Positions 51,006 through 59,952 of a DNA stretch of 64,000 nt are shown piece by piece (positions within the stretch are counted from its first letter, which is position 1; each line of letters starts with the position of its first letter). The DNA is taken from the NCBI GenBank assembly GCA_000719695.1, contig JOHN01000013.1:62001-126000 (forward strand). Reading direction: 5' to 3'. This stretch comes from Streptomyces sp. NRRL F-6131 (lineage in GTDB: Bacteria > Actinomycetota > Actinomycetes > Streptomycetales > Streptomycetaceae). Both the position numbers and the translations under genes were made by a program. The notes beneath the pieces were generated by a model, which saw only the letters and a list, made by a program, of their open reading frames with translations, had not been told where the DNA came from and did not search any database.

Positions 51006-52094
51006 ATGCCCACGCGACGGGTCCACCACCTCGCCGCGGCCACCGCCGCCGCCGCGACCGCCCTGACCACCGTCCTCACCGCCGTCGGCGCCGCGCCCGC
51101 CCACGCCGCGGGCGAGCTGCACCTGGTCCTGCCGGGCGAATCGATTCAGCAGGCCGTCGACGCGGCGCTGCCCGGCGACACCGTGCAGCTGCTGCCCGGC
51201 GAGTACCGGGGCAGCGTCCGGATCAGCACGCCCGGCCTGACCCTGCGCGGCGCGGGCCGGGACAGCGTCATCGTCCCCGCCGAGGCGCCGGCCGCCGACT
51301 CCGCGGCGGTCTGCGCGGCCGCCGGCCACGGCCTCTGCGTGGCCGGCACCGACGCCCGGCCGCTCGCGGACGTCTCCGTCGAGGCGCTCTCCGTCACCGG
51401 CTTCCGCAAGAACGGCATCAACGCCACCGGCACCACCGGCCTGACCGTCCGCGCCACCTACGTCCACGACAACGGGCAGCAGGGCATCAGCCAGGAGAAG
51501 TCCACCCGGGGCGTGATCACCGCCAACGAGTCCACCCGCAACGGCCAGTCCGGCGTCTTCCTGGCCAACACGGTGGACAGCGAGGGCGGCGCCCTCTCCG
51601 CCGACGGCACCGTGGTCAGCGCCAACCTGCTCACCGACAACCGGGTCGGCGTCACCGTCCGCCGGCTGCGCGACCTGAGCGTCGAGCAGAACCGGATCCA
51701 CGGCAACTGCGGCGGGGTCTTCGTGGTCGGCGACGAGGGCGTGCCCCGGGCCGGCGCGCTCACCGTCACCCGCAACCAGGTGCTCGCCAACAACCGCTAC
51801 TGCCCGCCCAACCCCAGGCTCGACCACATCCAGGGCGCCGGGATCGTGCTCACCGGGGCCGAGGAGACCACGGTGACGGAGAACGAGGTCCGCGACAACG
51901 TCGGCGCCTCGCCGTTCTCCGGCGGCATCGTGCTCGTCCACAGCGTGGTCGGCGTGGCCAACGCCCGCAACACCGTCGTCGACAACCTCGTGCTCGGCAA
52001 CGGGCCGGCCGACCTCGCCGACCGCGACACCGGCACCGACAACGCCTTCGCCCGCAACCACTGCGCGGTCTCGGAGCCGGCCGGCCGCTGCTGA
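51006..52094 (+). CDS. Secreted right-handed beta-helix protein
   Basis: This 362-residue exported protein has a signal peptide at about 1-35 (TRRVHH start, Ala/Thr core, APAHAAG). The rest is a parallel beta-helix of the Pel/PbH1 kind, seen as repeats such as ITANESTRNGQSGVFL, VSANLLTDNRVGVTV, VEQNRIHGNCGGVFV, VTRNQVLANN and VTENEVRDN. Such folds occur in polysaccharide lyases, epimerases and non-catalytic surface proteins; active-site residues cannot be assigned. It has its own upstream region after the P450 terminator. Confidence 0.9.
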   Translation: MPTRRVHHLAAATAAAATALTTVLTAVGAAPAHAAGELHLVLPGESIQQAVDAALPGDTVQLLPGEYRGSVRISTPGLTLRGAGRDSVIVPAEAPAADSAAVCAAAGHGLCVAGTDARPLADVSVEALSVTGFRKNGINATGTTGLTVRATYVHDNGQQGISQEKSTRGVITANESTRNGQSGVFLANTVDSEGGALSADGTVVSANLLTDNRVGVTVRRLRDLSVEQNRIHGNCGGVFVVGDEGVPRAGALTVTRNQVLANNRYCPPNPRLDHIQGAGIVLTGAEETTVTENEVRDNVGASPFSGGIVLVHSVVGVANARNTVVDNLVLGNGPADLADRDTGTDNAFARNHCAVSEPAGRC

Positions 52095-52157
52095 CCGGCC
52101 CCGACCGGTCCCGACCGGCCTCGCACCGGTCCCGGCCCCCGCGCCACCCACCGCCAC

Positions 52158-52195
52158 CGCGGCACCCCGCCGCACCCGCGGCACCCCGCCGCACC
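52158..52195. repeat. 19-bp direct repeat, two tandem copies
   Basis: The unit CGCGGCACCCCGCCGCACC occurs at 52158-52176 and 52177-52195, immediately upstream of the methyltransferase gene's weak ribosome binding site. Function unknown. Confidence 0.85.
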
Positions 52196-52219
52196 CGCAG
52201 AGAGCAGAGAGACCGCCCT

Positions 52220-53251
52220 ATGACCACCGCACCCGCCACCACCCCGCAGGCCGCCATGCGCCTGCGGGAGCTCGTCTTCGGCGCCGCCTGCGCCGCCGCC
52301 GTCCGCGCGGCGGCCCGGCTCGGCGTCGCCGACGCGCTCGACGACACCCCCGCGACCGTCACCGACCTCGCCGCCGAACTCGGCACCGAGCCCCGGCAGC
52401 TGCGCCGCCTGCTGCGCGCCCTCACCTGCTACGGCATCTTCGAGGAGCTCGACGGCGACCGCTTCACGCACACCGACATGTCCCGGCTGCTGCGCGAGGA
52501 CGCGCCGAACAGCCTCCGCTACATCTCCCTGTGGTGCACCGAGCCGTGGACGTGGGAGGCCTGGCCGAAGCTGGACGAGGCGGTGCGCTCCGGCCGCAAC
52601 GTCTTCCCCGAGCTGTTCGGCAAGGAGTTCTTCGACTACCTGCACAGCGACGCGGGCGAGTCCGCCAGGGTCTTCGACAAGGCGATGACCACCTCCAGCC
52701 GGCAGTCCGCCGCCGACTTCGCCGGCTACCTCGACCTCACCGGGATCGACTCGGTGGTCGACATCGGCGGCGGCCAGGGCCACGTCCTCGCCAGCCTGCT
52801 GGAGAAGCACCCGGCGCTCCACGGCACCCTGCTCGACCTGCCCAAGGTGGTCGCGGGCGCCGACGCCCGGCTGCAGGCGGGCGGCGCGTTCGCCGACCGG
52901 GCCCGGCTCGTCCCCGGGGACTGCCGGGAGGCCATCCTGGTCGTCGCCGACCTCTACATCATCAAGAACATCCTGGAGTGGGACGACGGGAGCACCCGCC
53001 GGACGCTGGCGAACGTGGTGGCGGCGGCCCGCCCGGGGGCCCGGGTCGTGGTGGTCGAGAACCTCGTCGACGACAGTCCCTCGATGCGCTTCACCACCGC
53101 CATGGACCTCATGCTGATGCTCAACGTCGGCGGCGCCAAGCACTCCGAGACGAGCATGGTGCGGCTGATGACCGAGGCCGGGCTGGACGTCCGGGAGGTC
53201 CGCCCGGTCAACCCGTACCTGCACGCCTTCGAGGCCGTGGTGCGCGGCTGA
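52220..53251 (+). CDS. SAM-dependent O-methyltransferase of the plant-type dimeric family
   Basis: This 343-residue cytoplasmic enzyme has an N-terminal dimerisation winged-helix domain (about 12-100: LRELVFGAACAAAVRAAARLGVADAL, EEL.GDRFTHTDMS). The SAM-binding Rossmann domain includes VVDIGGGQGHVLASLLEKHP. At the usual catalytic position, where relatives read LHDWxD with a catalytic histidine, this protein has NILEWDD (E253), one residue shorter. It may use a different base or no longer methylate. The start codon is ATG 52220. It is followed by a very long hairpin. Substrate unknown. Confidence 0.9.
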   Translation: MTTAPATTPQAAMRLRELVFGAACAAAVRAAARLGVADALDDTPATVTDLAAELGTEPRQLRRLLRALTCYGIFEELDGDRFTHTDMSRLLREDAPNSLRYISLWCTEPWTWEAWPKLDEAVRSGRNVFPELFGKEFFDYLHSDAGESARVFDKAMTTSSRQSAADFAGYLDLTGIDSVVDIGGGQGHVLASLLEKHPALHGTLLDLPKVVAGADARLQAGGAFADRARLVPGDCREAILVVADLYIIKNILEWDDGSTRRTLANVVAAARPGARVVVVENLVDDSPSMRFTTAMDLMLMLNVGGAKHSETSMVRLMTEAGLDVREVRPVNPYLHAFEAVVRG

Positions 53252-53258
53252 CCGGCGC

Positions 53259-53322
53259 CCCCGGCACGACGCGACCGCCGGTCCCCTTCCGAGGGGGGAC
53301 CGGCGGTCGCGTCGTGCCGGGG
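53259..53322. terminator. 28-bp perfect convergent hairpin
   Basis: Arms at 53259-53286 and 53295-53322 are perfectly complementary, with an 8-base loop. It lies between the methyltransferase stop and the end of the leftward sortase gene. It is among the longest perfect stems in the window and very likely a two-way terminator. Confidence 0.9.
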
Positions 53323-53327
53323 CGGGC

Positions 53328-54074
53328 TCACGCCTTGCGGGAGGACTCCAGGTGCGCGAAGACGACCACGTTGTCCAGGTAGTCGCGGCGCTTCTTGTCG
53401 TACGTGCCGCCGCAGGTGATCAGCCGCAGCTGGGCGTCGGGCGTCTTCCCGTAGACCTTCTGGTCGGGGAAGGCGTTCTTGGCGAAGGTCTCGACGGAGT
53501 CCACCGAGAAGACGGCGACCGTGCCGTCCGCCCGCTGGACCTCCACCTTGTTGCCCGGCACCATCAGGCTGAGCAGCAGGAACACCGCCGGCCCCTTGGT
53601 GGTGTCGACGTGGCCGGCGACCACCGCGGCGCCGCGCTCGCCCGGGGTGACGCCGTCGCGGTACCAGCCGACCAGGTTCTTGTCCTCCGGCGGCGGGGCG
53701 TTGAGCTGCCCGGCGGGGCTCAGGGTGAGCTCGGTGAAGGGGGCGTCCACGTTGAGCTGGGGGATCCGCAGCCTGGTCGGCTTGGAGCGCTTGAGCGGCG
53801 ACGCCGCCTTGACCGGCGCGGCGGGGGCGGCCGCGGCCGGTGCGGGTGCGGCGGACGCCGGGGCGCCGGGCGCTCCCGGGGCGGCGGAGGCCCCGGCCGC
53901 TCCGGGCGGTCCCGGGACGGCGGGCGCGGCGGCCGCCGGGGGAGCGGCCTGGCCGGGCGCCGACTCGTCCGTCGGGGCGGCGTCCACCGAGTTGTAGATC
54001 AGCAGCAGACCGACCGCCGTCGCGCCCATCCCCGCGCGCAGCAGCCGGGACGTACCGGGGATCAGACCGGCCAT
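53328..54074 (-). CDS. Class F sortase
   Basis: This 248-residue membrane-anchored cysteine transpeptidase has an N-terminal membrane segment (about 12-32), a long Ala/Pro linker (33-95) and the sortase barrel. The active site is H155 (VVAGHVDTTKG), C221 (LITCGG) and R230 (DKKRRDYL). Class F is the actinobacterial sortase class, often encoded beside its substrate. Here the adjacent gene at 54215-54622 encodes a secreted protein with a wall/membrane anchor-like C-terminus. The ATG at 54074 has an AGGAG site 11 bases upstream. Confidence 0.93.
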   Translation of the reverse strand: MAGLIPGTSRLLRAGMGATAVGLLLIYNSVDAAPTDESAPGQAAPPAAAAPAVPGPPGAAGASAAPGAPGAPASAAPAPAAAAPAAPVKAASPLKRSKPTRLRIPQLNVDAPFTELTLSPAGQLNAPPPEDKNLVGWYRDGVTPGERGAAVVAGHVDTTKGPAVFLLLSLMVPGNKVEVQRADGTVAVFSVDSVETFAKNAFPDQKVYGKTPDAQLRLITCGGTYDKKRRDYLDNVVVFAHLESSRKA

Positions 54075-54214
54075 CGTCGCTCGTACTCCTCTCAGCGGCC
54101 CGCGCTCCGGGTGCGGCGGGCCCGACACGGCGAAGCGCCGCCCCGTGCGCGCCCCCGCCGTGACCGGCGCGCGGGGCGCGGGCCACGACGGGGAGGCGGC
54201 GGAACGACGCGGGA

Positions 54215-54622
54215 TCAGATGGCGGCGTCGGCGGTGCGGCGGCCGCGACGCAGGGCGATCGCGCCCGCCCCGAGACCACCGAGCAGCAGGACCGCGCCGG
54301 AGGCGAGGCCGCCGCCGGAGAGCGCCAGACCGCCGCCGCCGGTGTGCACGCCGCCGTGCGGGGTCTTCTCCTCCTTGCCCTCGTACCCCTTGCTCTCGGT
54401 GCCCTTGGACTCGGAGCCCTTGCTCTCCTCGGTGCCGGAGGCGCCCTTCTGCTTCTCCTCCCAGGTCTTCTGACCGTCGGAGGTGGCGGCCTTGTCCTGC
54501 TTCTCCTGCCAGGTGAGGTTCTTGCCCTGGTCGGCGGCGCCGTCGGCGTAGGCGAGCGGGGCACCGGCGGTGAGGACGGCGGCGACGGCCGCCCCGGCGA
54601 GCAGCGTGCGTGCAGAACGCAT
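54215..54622 (-). CDS. Secreted surface protein with C-terminal anchor, candidate sortase partner
   Basis: This 135-residue exported protein has a signal peptide at about 1-26 (ending PLAYAD), a very hydrophilic Lys/Glu/Ser-rich middle with EKQ and ESKG repeats (30-88), and a Gly-rich stretch. It ends in a hydrophobic segment (about 103-123) and the basic tail RRGRR. That tail layout is a sortase-substrate or membrane-anchor signal, but I see no LPxTG pentapeptide before the hydrophobic stretch. ATG 54622 has GGAAGG nine bases upstream. It precedes the class F sortase gene on the same strand, implying a functional link. Confidence 0.75.
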   Translation of the reverse strand: MRSARTLLAGAAVAAVLTAGAPLAYADGAADQGKNLTWQEKQDKAATSDGQKTWEEKQKGASGTEESKGSESKGTESKGYEGKEEKTPHGGVHTGGGGLALSGGGLASGAVLLLGGLGAGAIALRRGRRTADAAI

Positions 54623-54871
54623 GATGATGATCCTTCCGGCGCGGCGCCGCGATCGCCGACACGTCGTCGGGCGGGGGAACGCGGGGCTGGCGCCTGATCC
54701 ACCGTCAACCACCGTGACGGCCGCTGCCACCGGAGGGCGGCACCGGCGGCCGGGCCGGTGACCCCTTCGGGTGGAGTCCCGGGCGTGTTCACCCGAGTGC
54801 CCTGGGCGATCCGGGTGATCCGCGTGTACGCGGGCCGGTACGGCCGTCGGACGGGCGGGCAGACTCGGTGC

Positions 54872-55324
54872 ATGGTCGAGATCTCGAAGGACGTCCGTGA
54901 GCGGATCGAGGCGGGGCACATCTGGTACGTCGGCACGGTCAACGCCGACGGGTCGCCGCACGTGAGCCCGATGTGGGTGGGGACGGAGGGGGACCTGCTG
55001 CTGATCAACACCTCCGTCGGGCGGGTCAAGGAACGGAACCTGCGGCGGGATCCGCGGGTCTGCCTCTCGTTCGCCGACCCCGCCGACCCGTACGACCGGG
55101 TGCAGATCCGGGGGCGGGCGGTGCGGTTCGTCGAGGGGGAGGAGGCCGTGCGGAACATGGACCGGCTGGCCCGGACGTACCTCGGCGTCGAGCGGTACGG
55201 CTGGGGCATCCCCGGGGAGCGCCGGGTGGTGGTGCTGATCGAGCCCACCAGGGTCAGCCGGGTGGTCGGGATCGAGCCGTTGCCCCCGGGCGCCCCCGGC
55301 GGTGCCCGGGCCGACCTCGGCTGA
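54872..55324 (+). CDS. Pyridoxamine 5'-phosphate oxidase-like flavin/F420-binding protein
   Basis: This 150-residue cytoplasmic split-barrel protein has features of the PNPOx-like group: IWYVGTVNADGSPHVSPMWVG, LLLINTSVGRVKERNLRRDPRVCLSFADP and the YDRVQIRGRAVRFVEGEE strands. Many actinobacterial members bind F420 rather than FMN and reduce small molecules. No substrate is suggested by context. The ATG has no good site, and the frame upstream of it is non-coding in character. It is transcribed alone, divergent from the secreted surface protein gene. Confidence 0.88.
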   Translation: MVEISKDVRERIEAGHIWYVGTVNADGSPHVSPMWVGTEGDLLLINTSVGRVKERNLRRDPRVCLSFADPADPYDRVQIRGRAVRFVEGEEAVRNMDRLARTYLGVERYGWGIPGERRVVVLIEPTRVSRVVGIEPLPPGAPGGARADLG

Positions 55325-55514
55325 GCTCCCCTCCGCCCGGGCCCGTGCGGACCTTCCGGGCGGGCCGGGGGCGGCCGCTCGCCCCGGCCGGTTCGGCCCG
55401 TGCGCCCGGCCGGGTGCTGCCCGGGCCGACGGTTCCCCGAGGTGGGGGCCCCGGGGAACCGGTCGGTCGGGGCCGCGTCTATCTTGAGGGGCCACGGACA
55501 CGAGAGGGGCGCTC

Positions 55515-56483
55515 ATGGGCACGGCCGGTCGGAAGGTGGCCGCCGCGGCGGCGACGGGTGCGCTGCTGGCGGCGTTGGCGGCCTGCGGTTCCGGGAGCTC
55601 GACGAGCTCCGAGGGCGCGGCGAAGGGCACGGCGGGGGCCCCGGCGAGTCCGGGCACCTCGGCGGGCGCGGCCACCGGCGGCGCCACCGCGTCCCCGTCG
55701 GGGGCGGGGGAGGGGACCGCCACGCCGCCGGGCGGCGCGGCGGCGGGCGGCGCGGGCACCGGCGGCACCCCGGCGGCCGGGGCGACGGCACCGGGTGCGA
55801 CCGCTCCGGGGACGACGGCCGGCGCCGGCGGGACGGGTGCCGCGACCGCGGCCGGCGGGGCGTCCGCGGGTACGGCTGCCGGCACTGCCGCGGGTGCCGC
55901 CGGCGGCACGGGTGGCACGGGTGGCACGGGCGGCGGCGGGGCCGGTCAGCCGGCCACCGGGCCGGACTCGGACACCGCCCTGCTCGACTCCGCGCTGGTG
56001 GCGCTGCTCCTGCCGGACCAGAAGGCGATGACCGGCTGGGAGGAGGAGAAGCGGCGGGTCGACACCGCCGACCACGTCACCACCTGCACCGCCGCCGCGC
56101 CCTGCACCGGCAAGCCGCTGAGCGGCACCGCCCGGTTCGGCGCCGGCGAGGTGATCGTGCGCTTCGGCGTCGACACCCTGCCCGGCCGCGCGCAGGCCCA
56201 GGAGCGCCTCAAGGAGGCGTACGGCGCCTACGCCGACGCCACCAAGTACAGCCCGGCCGACATCGGCCTGCTGGGCACGGAGAGCCGCGCGTTCCAGGGG
56301 CAGCTCGCGGGCCGGGACGGCGTGGCCGTCGTCGTGCGCGCCGGCACGGTGGTCGCCACCGTCACCACCGAGGGCGGTCCGGTCGACCCGGCGGGCACCC
56401 GGCGGCTGGCCGCGATGCTGGTCAAGCGGATCGAGCAGGCCCAGGCGGGCCGCACCCCGGACGCCGGCCTCGACCCGGCCTGA
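55515..56483 (+). CDS. Lipoprotein with a low-complexity linker
   Basis: This 322-residue lipoprotein has a signal peptide and lipobox LAAC (Cys at about 24). A very long Ala/Gly/Thr/Pro low-complexity region follows to about residue 150, then a folded C-terminal domain (SALVALLLPDQKAMTGWEEE, TCTAAAPCTGK with two cysteines that could form a disulfide, VIVRFGVDTLPG, AVVVRAGTVVATVTTEG). The domain looks like small exported proteins of unknown function in actinomycetes. The ATG at 55515 lies after GAGAGGGGCG. The strong hairpin at 56540-56568 ends the unit. Confidence 0.85.
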   Translation: MGTAGRKVAAAAATGALLAALAACGSGSSTSSEGAAKGTAGAPASPGTSAGAATGGATASPSGAGEGTATPPGGAAAGGAGTGGTPAAGATAPGATAPGTTAGAGGTGAATAAGGASAGTAAGTAAGAAGGTGGTGGTGGGGAGQPATGPDSDTALLDSALVALLLPDQKAMTGWEEEKRRVDTADHVTTCTAAAPCTGKPLSGTARFGAGEVIVRFGVDTLPGRAQAQERLKEAYGAYADATKYSPADIGLLGTESRAFQGQLAGRDGVAVVVRAGTVVATVTTEGGPVDPAGTRRLAAMLVKRIEQAQAGRTPDAGLDPA

Positions 56484-56539
56484 CCGCCCGCCGCCGCCCG
56501 CCGCCGTCCGCCACGAGGCCTGCGGACGGCCCGCCACGA

Positions 56540-56568
56540 GGCCCCCGGACCGAGCCGGTCCGGGGGCC
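56540..56568 (+). terminator. Terminator of the lipoprotein gene
   Basis: A perfect 13-bp stem (56540-56552 with 56556-56568) with a 3-base loop lies about 55 bases after the stop, followed by GCGCGCGTGC. A short direct repeat (CCGCCACGAGGCC) precedes it. Confidence 0.85.
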
Positions 56569-56895
56569 GCGCGCGTGCGGATATCACGCCCGAGCCACCT
56601 CCAGGTGACGCAAAGTCAGCACTCCACACGTTCCGGCCAAGTTGCGGGTGGGCGTCCGTTGGCGGGAAACCGGTGGTCCGGATAGCGGACGCCGACGTGG
56701 ACATCCCGAACGGGCAGACCGCTCGGCGCGACGCCGCTGGTCGCGCTCGGGCGGGCCGGTTCCGGGCCGGTCCGGCCGGTCGAGGCGCAGGTGAGGGAAG
56801 ACTGAGGAAGCGGCGGCATCCGGTCGATTCGGGCGGGGGCCGGAATCCGGCCAGCCGGTTGCCCCGTAGCGAATCGGTAACCGAGGGTCGTACTG
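56569..56895. other. Gap upstream of the peptide cluster
   Basis: About 330 bases with no coding frame on either strand. It must contain the promoter of the MFS gene and possibly of the nonribosomal peptide operon. I see no convincing hexamer pair, palindrome or repeat beyond GC-rich noise. Confidence 0.5.
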
Positions 56896-58227
56896 ATGAA
56901 CGAAACACCTCTCCTGCCTCCTCCCGACCCGTCGGCCCGTCGTGACTTCCGGCTCCTGCTCTCGGGAGCCGTCGCCGCGCAGGCGGGCAGTCAGGTCACC
57001 CTGGTCGCGCTGCCGCTGGTGGCGGTGGTGGAGCTCGACGCCACGCCCTTCCAGGTCGGCCTGCTGACCGCCGCCGAGACCGCCGCCTTCCTGCTGGTCG
57101 GCCTTCCCGCCGGCGCCTGGCTGGACCGGATGCGCAAGCTGCCGGTCCTGGTCCGCGCCGACGTGCTGCGCTGCGTCGCCGTCGGGTCGATCCCGGCCGC
57201 CGCCGCGCTGGACGTGCTCAGCCTGCTCCAGCTCTACCTGGTGGCCCTGGTCACCGGCGTGGCGACGGTGTTCTTCGACGTCGCCCACCAGTCGTTCCTC
57301 CCGGTGCTGCTGCCGCGCGAGCGCCTGGTGGCCGGCAACGGCGCGATCGAGACGGTCCGTTCCTCCGCGCAGATCGCCGGACCGGGTCTGGGCGGCGGAC
57401 TGGTCCAACTGCTCGGCGCGCCGCTGGCGATCGTCGCCGACGCGTTCGGCTTCCTCGCCTCGGCGCTGCTGCTCACCCGGATCCGCGCCGAGGAGAAGCT
57501 GCCCCCGCCCGAGCCCGGACGCTCACTGCGCGCCGAGGTCGCCGAGGGCCTGCGGTTCGTGCTGGGGCACCCGCTGCTCCGGGTGATCGCCGCCACCACG
57601 GCGGCGTCCAACCTGTTCAGCGCGGTGCTGATGGCCGTGCAGACCGTCTTCTGGGTGCGAGTGCTGGACCTCTCGCCGGCCGCGATCGGGGCGCTGCTCT
57701 CGGTCTCGGCGATCGGCGGGCTCGCCGGTGCGCTGTGTGCCGGACGGCTCGCCGCGCGGATCGGGCAGGCCCGGCTGATCTGGCTCGCCCCGCTGGTCAC
57801 CGGCCCGTTCGCGCTGCTCTGGCCGCTGGCCGACGGCGGCGCCGGAGCGGTGCTGTTCGCGATCGGCGGTGTGGCGGTGCTGTTCGGCGCGGTGGTCTAC
57901 AACGTCGCCCAGGTGAGCTTCCGGCAGAGCCTCTGCCCGCCCCGGCTGCTCGGCCGGATGAACGCCACCATGCGGTTCCTGGTCTGGGGCACCCTGCCGC
58001 TCGGCGCCCTGCTCGGCGGTGCGGTCGCCGACGCGGCCGGTCCGCGCACCGCGCTCTGGCTCTGCGCGGCGGGCTTCCTGCTGGTGCCGCTGCCGCTGCT
58101 GTTCTCGCCGCTGCGCGGCCTGCGGGACCTGCCGTCCGCGCCGGCGGAGGACGAGGAGCCGGCCGACGACCCGGCCGGGCACGGTGCCGCCGAGCACGGT
58201 GCCGCCGGGGCCGGACCGGCCCGCTGA
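56896..58227 (+). CDS. MFS exporter at the edge of the peptide cluster
   Basis: This 443-residue membrane protein has about twelve transmembrane segments of the drug-efflux MFS type. The N-terminus reads RDFRLLLSGAVAAQAGSQVTLVALPLVAVVEL, as in DHA3 macrolide/enterobactin-type exporters, and the loop motif PAGAWLDRMRKLPVL matches motif A. The C-terminal tail is acidic (EDEEPADD). It lies 93 bases upstream of the free-standing condensation gene, on the same strand, so it is the likely export pump for the peptide made by this cluster. The ATG has GAGGG eight bases upstream. Confidence 0.9.
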   Translation: MNETPLLPPPDPSARRDFRLLLSGAVAAQAGSQVTLVALPLVAVVELDATPFQVGLLTAAETAAFLLVGLPAGAWLDRMRKLPVLVRADVLRCVAVGSIPAAAALDVLSLLQLYLVALVTGVATVFFDVAHQSFLPVLLPRERLVAGNGAIETVRSSAQIAGPGLGGGLVQLLGAPLAIVADAFGFLASALLLTRIRAEEKLPPPEPGRSLRAEVAEGLRFVLGHPLLRVIAATTAASNLFSAVLMAVQTVFWVRVLDLSPAAIGALLSVSAIGGLAGALCAGRLAARIGQARLIWLAPLVTGPFALLWPLADGGAGAVLFAIGGVAVLFGAVVYNVAQVSFRQSLCPPRLLGRMNATMRFLVWGTLPLGALLGGAVADAAGPRTALWLCAAGFLLVPLPLLFSPLRGLRDLPSAPAEDEEPADDPAGHGAAEHGAAGAGPAR

Positions 58228-58319
58228 GCGCCCCCCGGCCCGTACCACCCCGTCCGCCCGAACCGGCGCGGATCCATCCGACCCCTCGACGCCCTGACAC
58301 GGAAAGCGGAGACCCTCCC

Positions 58320-59732
58320 GTGCACTCCAGCATCACGGCCGCCTACCTGACCCGCTACCGGTCCCTCGCCTCCGCCGCCGGGACCGCCGGCGCCCCGGCG
58401 GTGCTGCTGCCGCTCACCGGAGCGCAGCGCCGCTTCCTGATCACCCGCCACCGCGACCGGGACGCCCGGACGGACGTAGTCCCGCTGTTCTTCGCCTTCC
58501 CGCGCGGCACCGTCGACCTGGACCGGCTCCGCCGTGCCGCTCTCCGCCTGGCCGACCGGCACCCGGCACTGCGCGGCGCGTTCACGGTGCTGCGCGGCAC
58601 GCCGGTGCTGCGGCTCGGCGAGCCGTCCGTCGAGGTGGCCCTGGTGCCGGTCGACCCGGCGGACCCCGCCGGGCCCGCCGGAACCGTCGAGGCCGGAACC
58701 GCCGAGGGCGACTCCGCCGGGGCCGGGCTGCCGGACGGGCCGGCGCGGGCGGCGCTGCTCCGGGCGCTGCTGGACTGGCCGACCGACGGGCCGGTGCTGC
58801 GCCTGCTGCTGGCGGCCGGGCCGCAGGACGAGGAGGAGCTGCTCGCCGTCGCCCTGGACCACGCCGCCTGCGACGAGCAGTCGCTCGGCCTGGTCACCGA
58901 GGGGCTCGCCACCGCGTACGCCGCCCTCGGCGACGAGGCCGTCGGCGACGGGGCCTCCGCCGCCGGGACCGCGGGCAGCGCCGACGAGCAGGCCGCCGCC
59001 GTCGAGGCCTACCGGGCCGCCGTGGAGGGCCAGTTGGCCGCCGAGGCGAAGGCCGCCGGCGAGGCCGCGCACGCCCACTGGGCCACCCGGCTCGGCACCC
59101 TCGCCGACGCCCCGGAGGAGGCCGCGCCGACCGGTTCGGCCCGGTCGACCGGGATGGCCGTCGACCGGCTGCCCGCCGTCACCGGTGCCGCCCGCGGCGG
59201 TGTCTTCCCCGCCCTGCTGGACGCCGTCGCCGCCGCGGCGCACCGGCTCGACGGCGGCGACCGGGTGCTCGCGCTCGGCTACCCGTGGGGCGGCCGGCCG
59301 GCCGACGCGGCCCCGGTGCTCGGCTGCTTCCTCAACACCCTCGTCCACCCCGCGCCGCCCGGCCCGCCCGGTGACCTCGACGCGCTGGGCGCCGCCTGGT
59401 GGGACGACCTCGACCACGCGGACACCCCGTACGACGAGGTGGTGCGCGCCGCCCGCTCGGCCGGGGCGAGCTGGTCCGGCGCGCTCGACGGGCTGCTCAC
59501 CTTCGAGGACCTGCACCGCCGCCCGCCGCTGCTGCTCGGCGGGGTCGCCGGGCGCGAGGTCCACCTGGCGGGCCGTCCGCTGGCCGCGCCGCTCGCGGTC
59601 TCCGCCTCGCACGGCGAGGACCTGCTGGTCCGGCTGGCCTGGGACCGCGAACGCTACTCCGACGCCGCGGCCCGGGAGGCCTTCGCGGTGCTGCTCGCCA
59701 CCCTGCGCCACCACCTCGGCACGACGGTCTGA
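58320..59732 (+). CDS. Free-standing condensation-domain protein
   Basis: This 470-residue single condensation-type domain has no adenylation or carrier partner in the same chain. N-terminal LPLTGAQRRFL corresponds to core C1. The core HHxxxDG motif is altered to DHAACDE (180-186): the catalytic second histidine H181 and D185 are kept, while the first His is Asp and the last Gly is Glu. GYPWGGRPADAAPVLGCFLNTLVH is a good late core. It may condense an extra amine or acyl unit, or act in trans on the next module. The GTG start has GGAG nine bases upstream. It is coupled to the cluster by strand and spacing. Confidence 0.88.
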   Translation: MHSSITAAYLTRYRSLASAAGTAGAPAVLLPLTGAQRRFLITRHRDRDARTDVVPLFFAFPRGTVDLDRLRRAALRLADRHPALRGAFTVLRGTPVLRLGEPSVEVALVPVDPADPAGPAGTVEAGTAEGDSAGAGLPDGPARAALLRALLDWPTDGPVLRLLLAAGPQDEEELLAVALDHAACDEQSLGLVTEGLATAYAALGDEAVGDGASAAGTAGSADEQAAAVEAYRAAVEGQLAAEAKAAGEAAHAHWATRLGTLADAPEEAAPTGSARSTGMAVDRLPAVTGAARGGVFPALLDAVAAAAHRLDGGDRVLALGYPWGGRPADAAPVLGCFLNTLVHPAPPGPPGDLDALGAAWWDDLDHADTPYDEVVRAARSAGASWSGALDGLLTFEDLHRRPPLLLGGVAGREVHLAGRPLAAPLAVSASHGEDLLVRLAWDRERYSDAAAREAFAVLLATLRHHLGTTV

Positions 59733-59743
59733 CCCGCCGGAGC

Positions 59744-59775
59744 GCGCTCCAGCGCTCCAGCGCTCCCGCGCTCCC
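59744..59775. repeat. Octamer tandem repeat (GCGCTCC-A/C) in the peptide operon
   Basis: Four consecutive 8-base units (GCGCTCCA twice, GCGCTCCC twice) lie just after the free-standing condensation gene, followed by a degenerate fifth. It sits in the 220-bp gap before the C-A-PCP gene and is non-coding. Confidence 0.88.
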
Positions 59776-59952
59776 GTGCTTCCTGAACGCGCCGCGGCTT
59801 CGGCCCGGCCGTTCCGTCCCCGATCCGATCACCCCGACCATCCCGCCGGACCCGCCACCACCCCCGGCGCGTCCGGTCCGGGGCGGGCCCAAAGCCGCCC
59901 GCCCCGATCCGTCGAACCCGAACAACCACCCGCCACCTCAAGGGAGTTGCCC

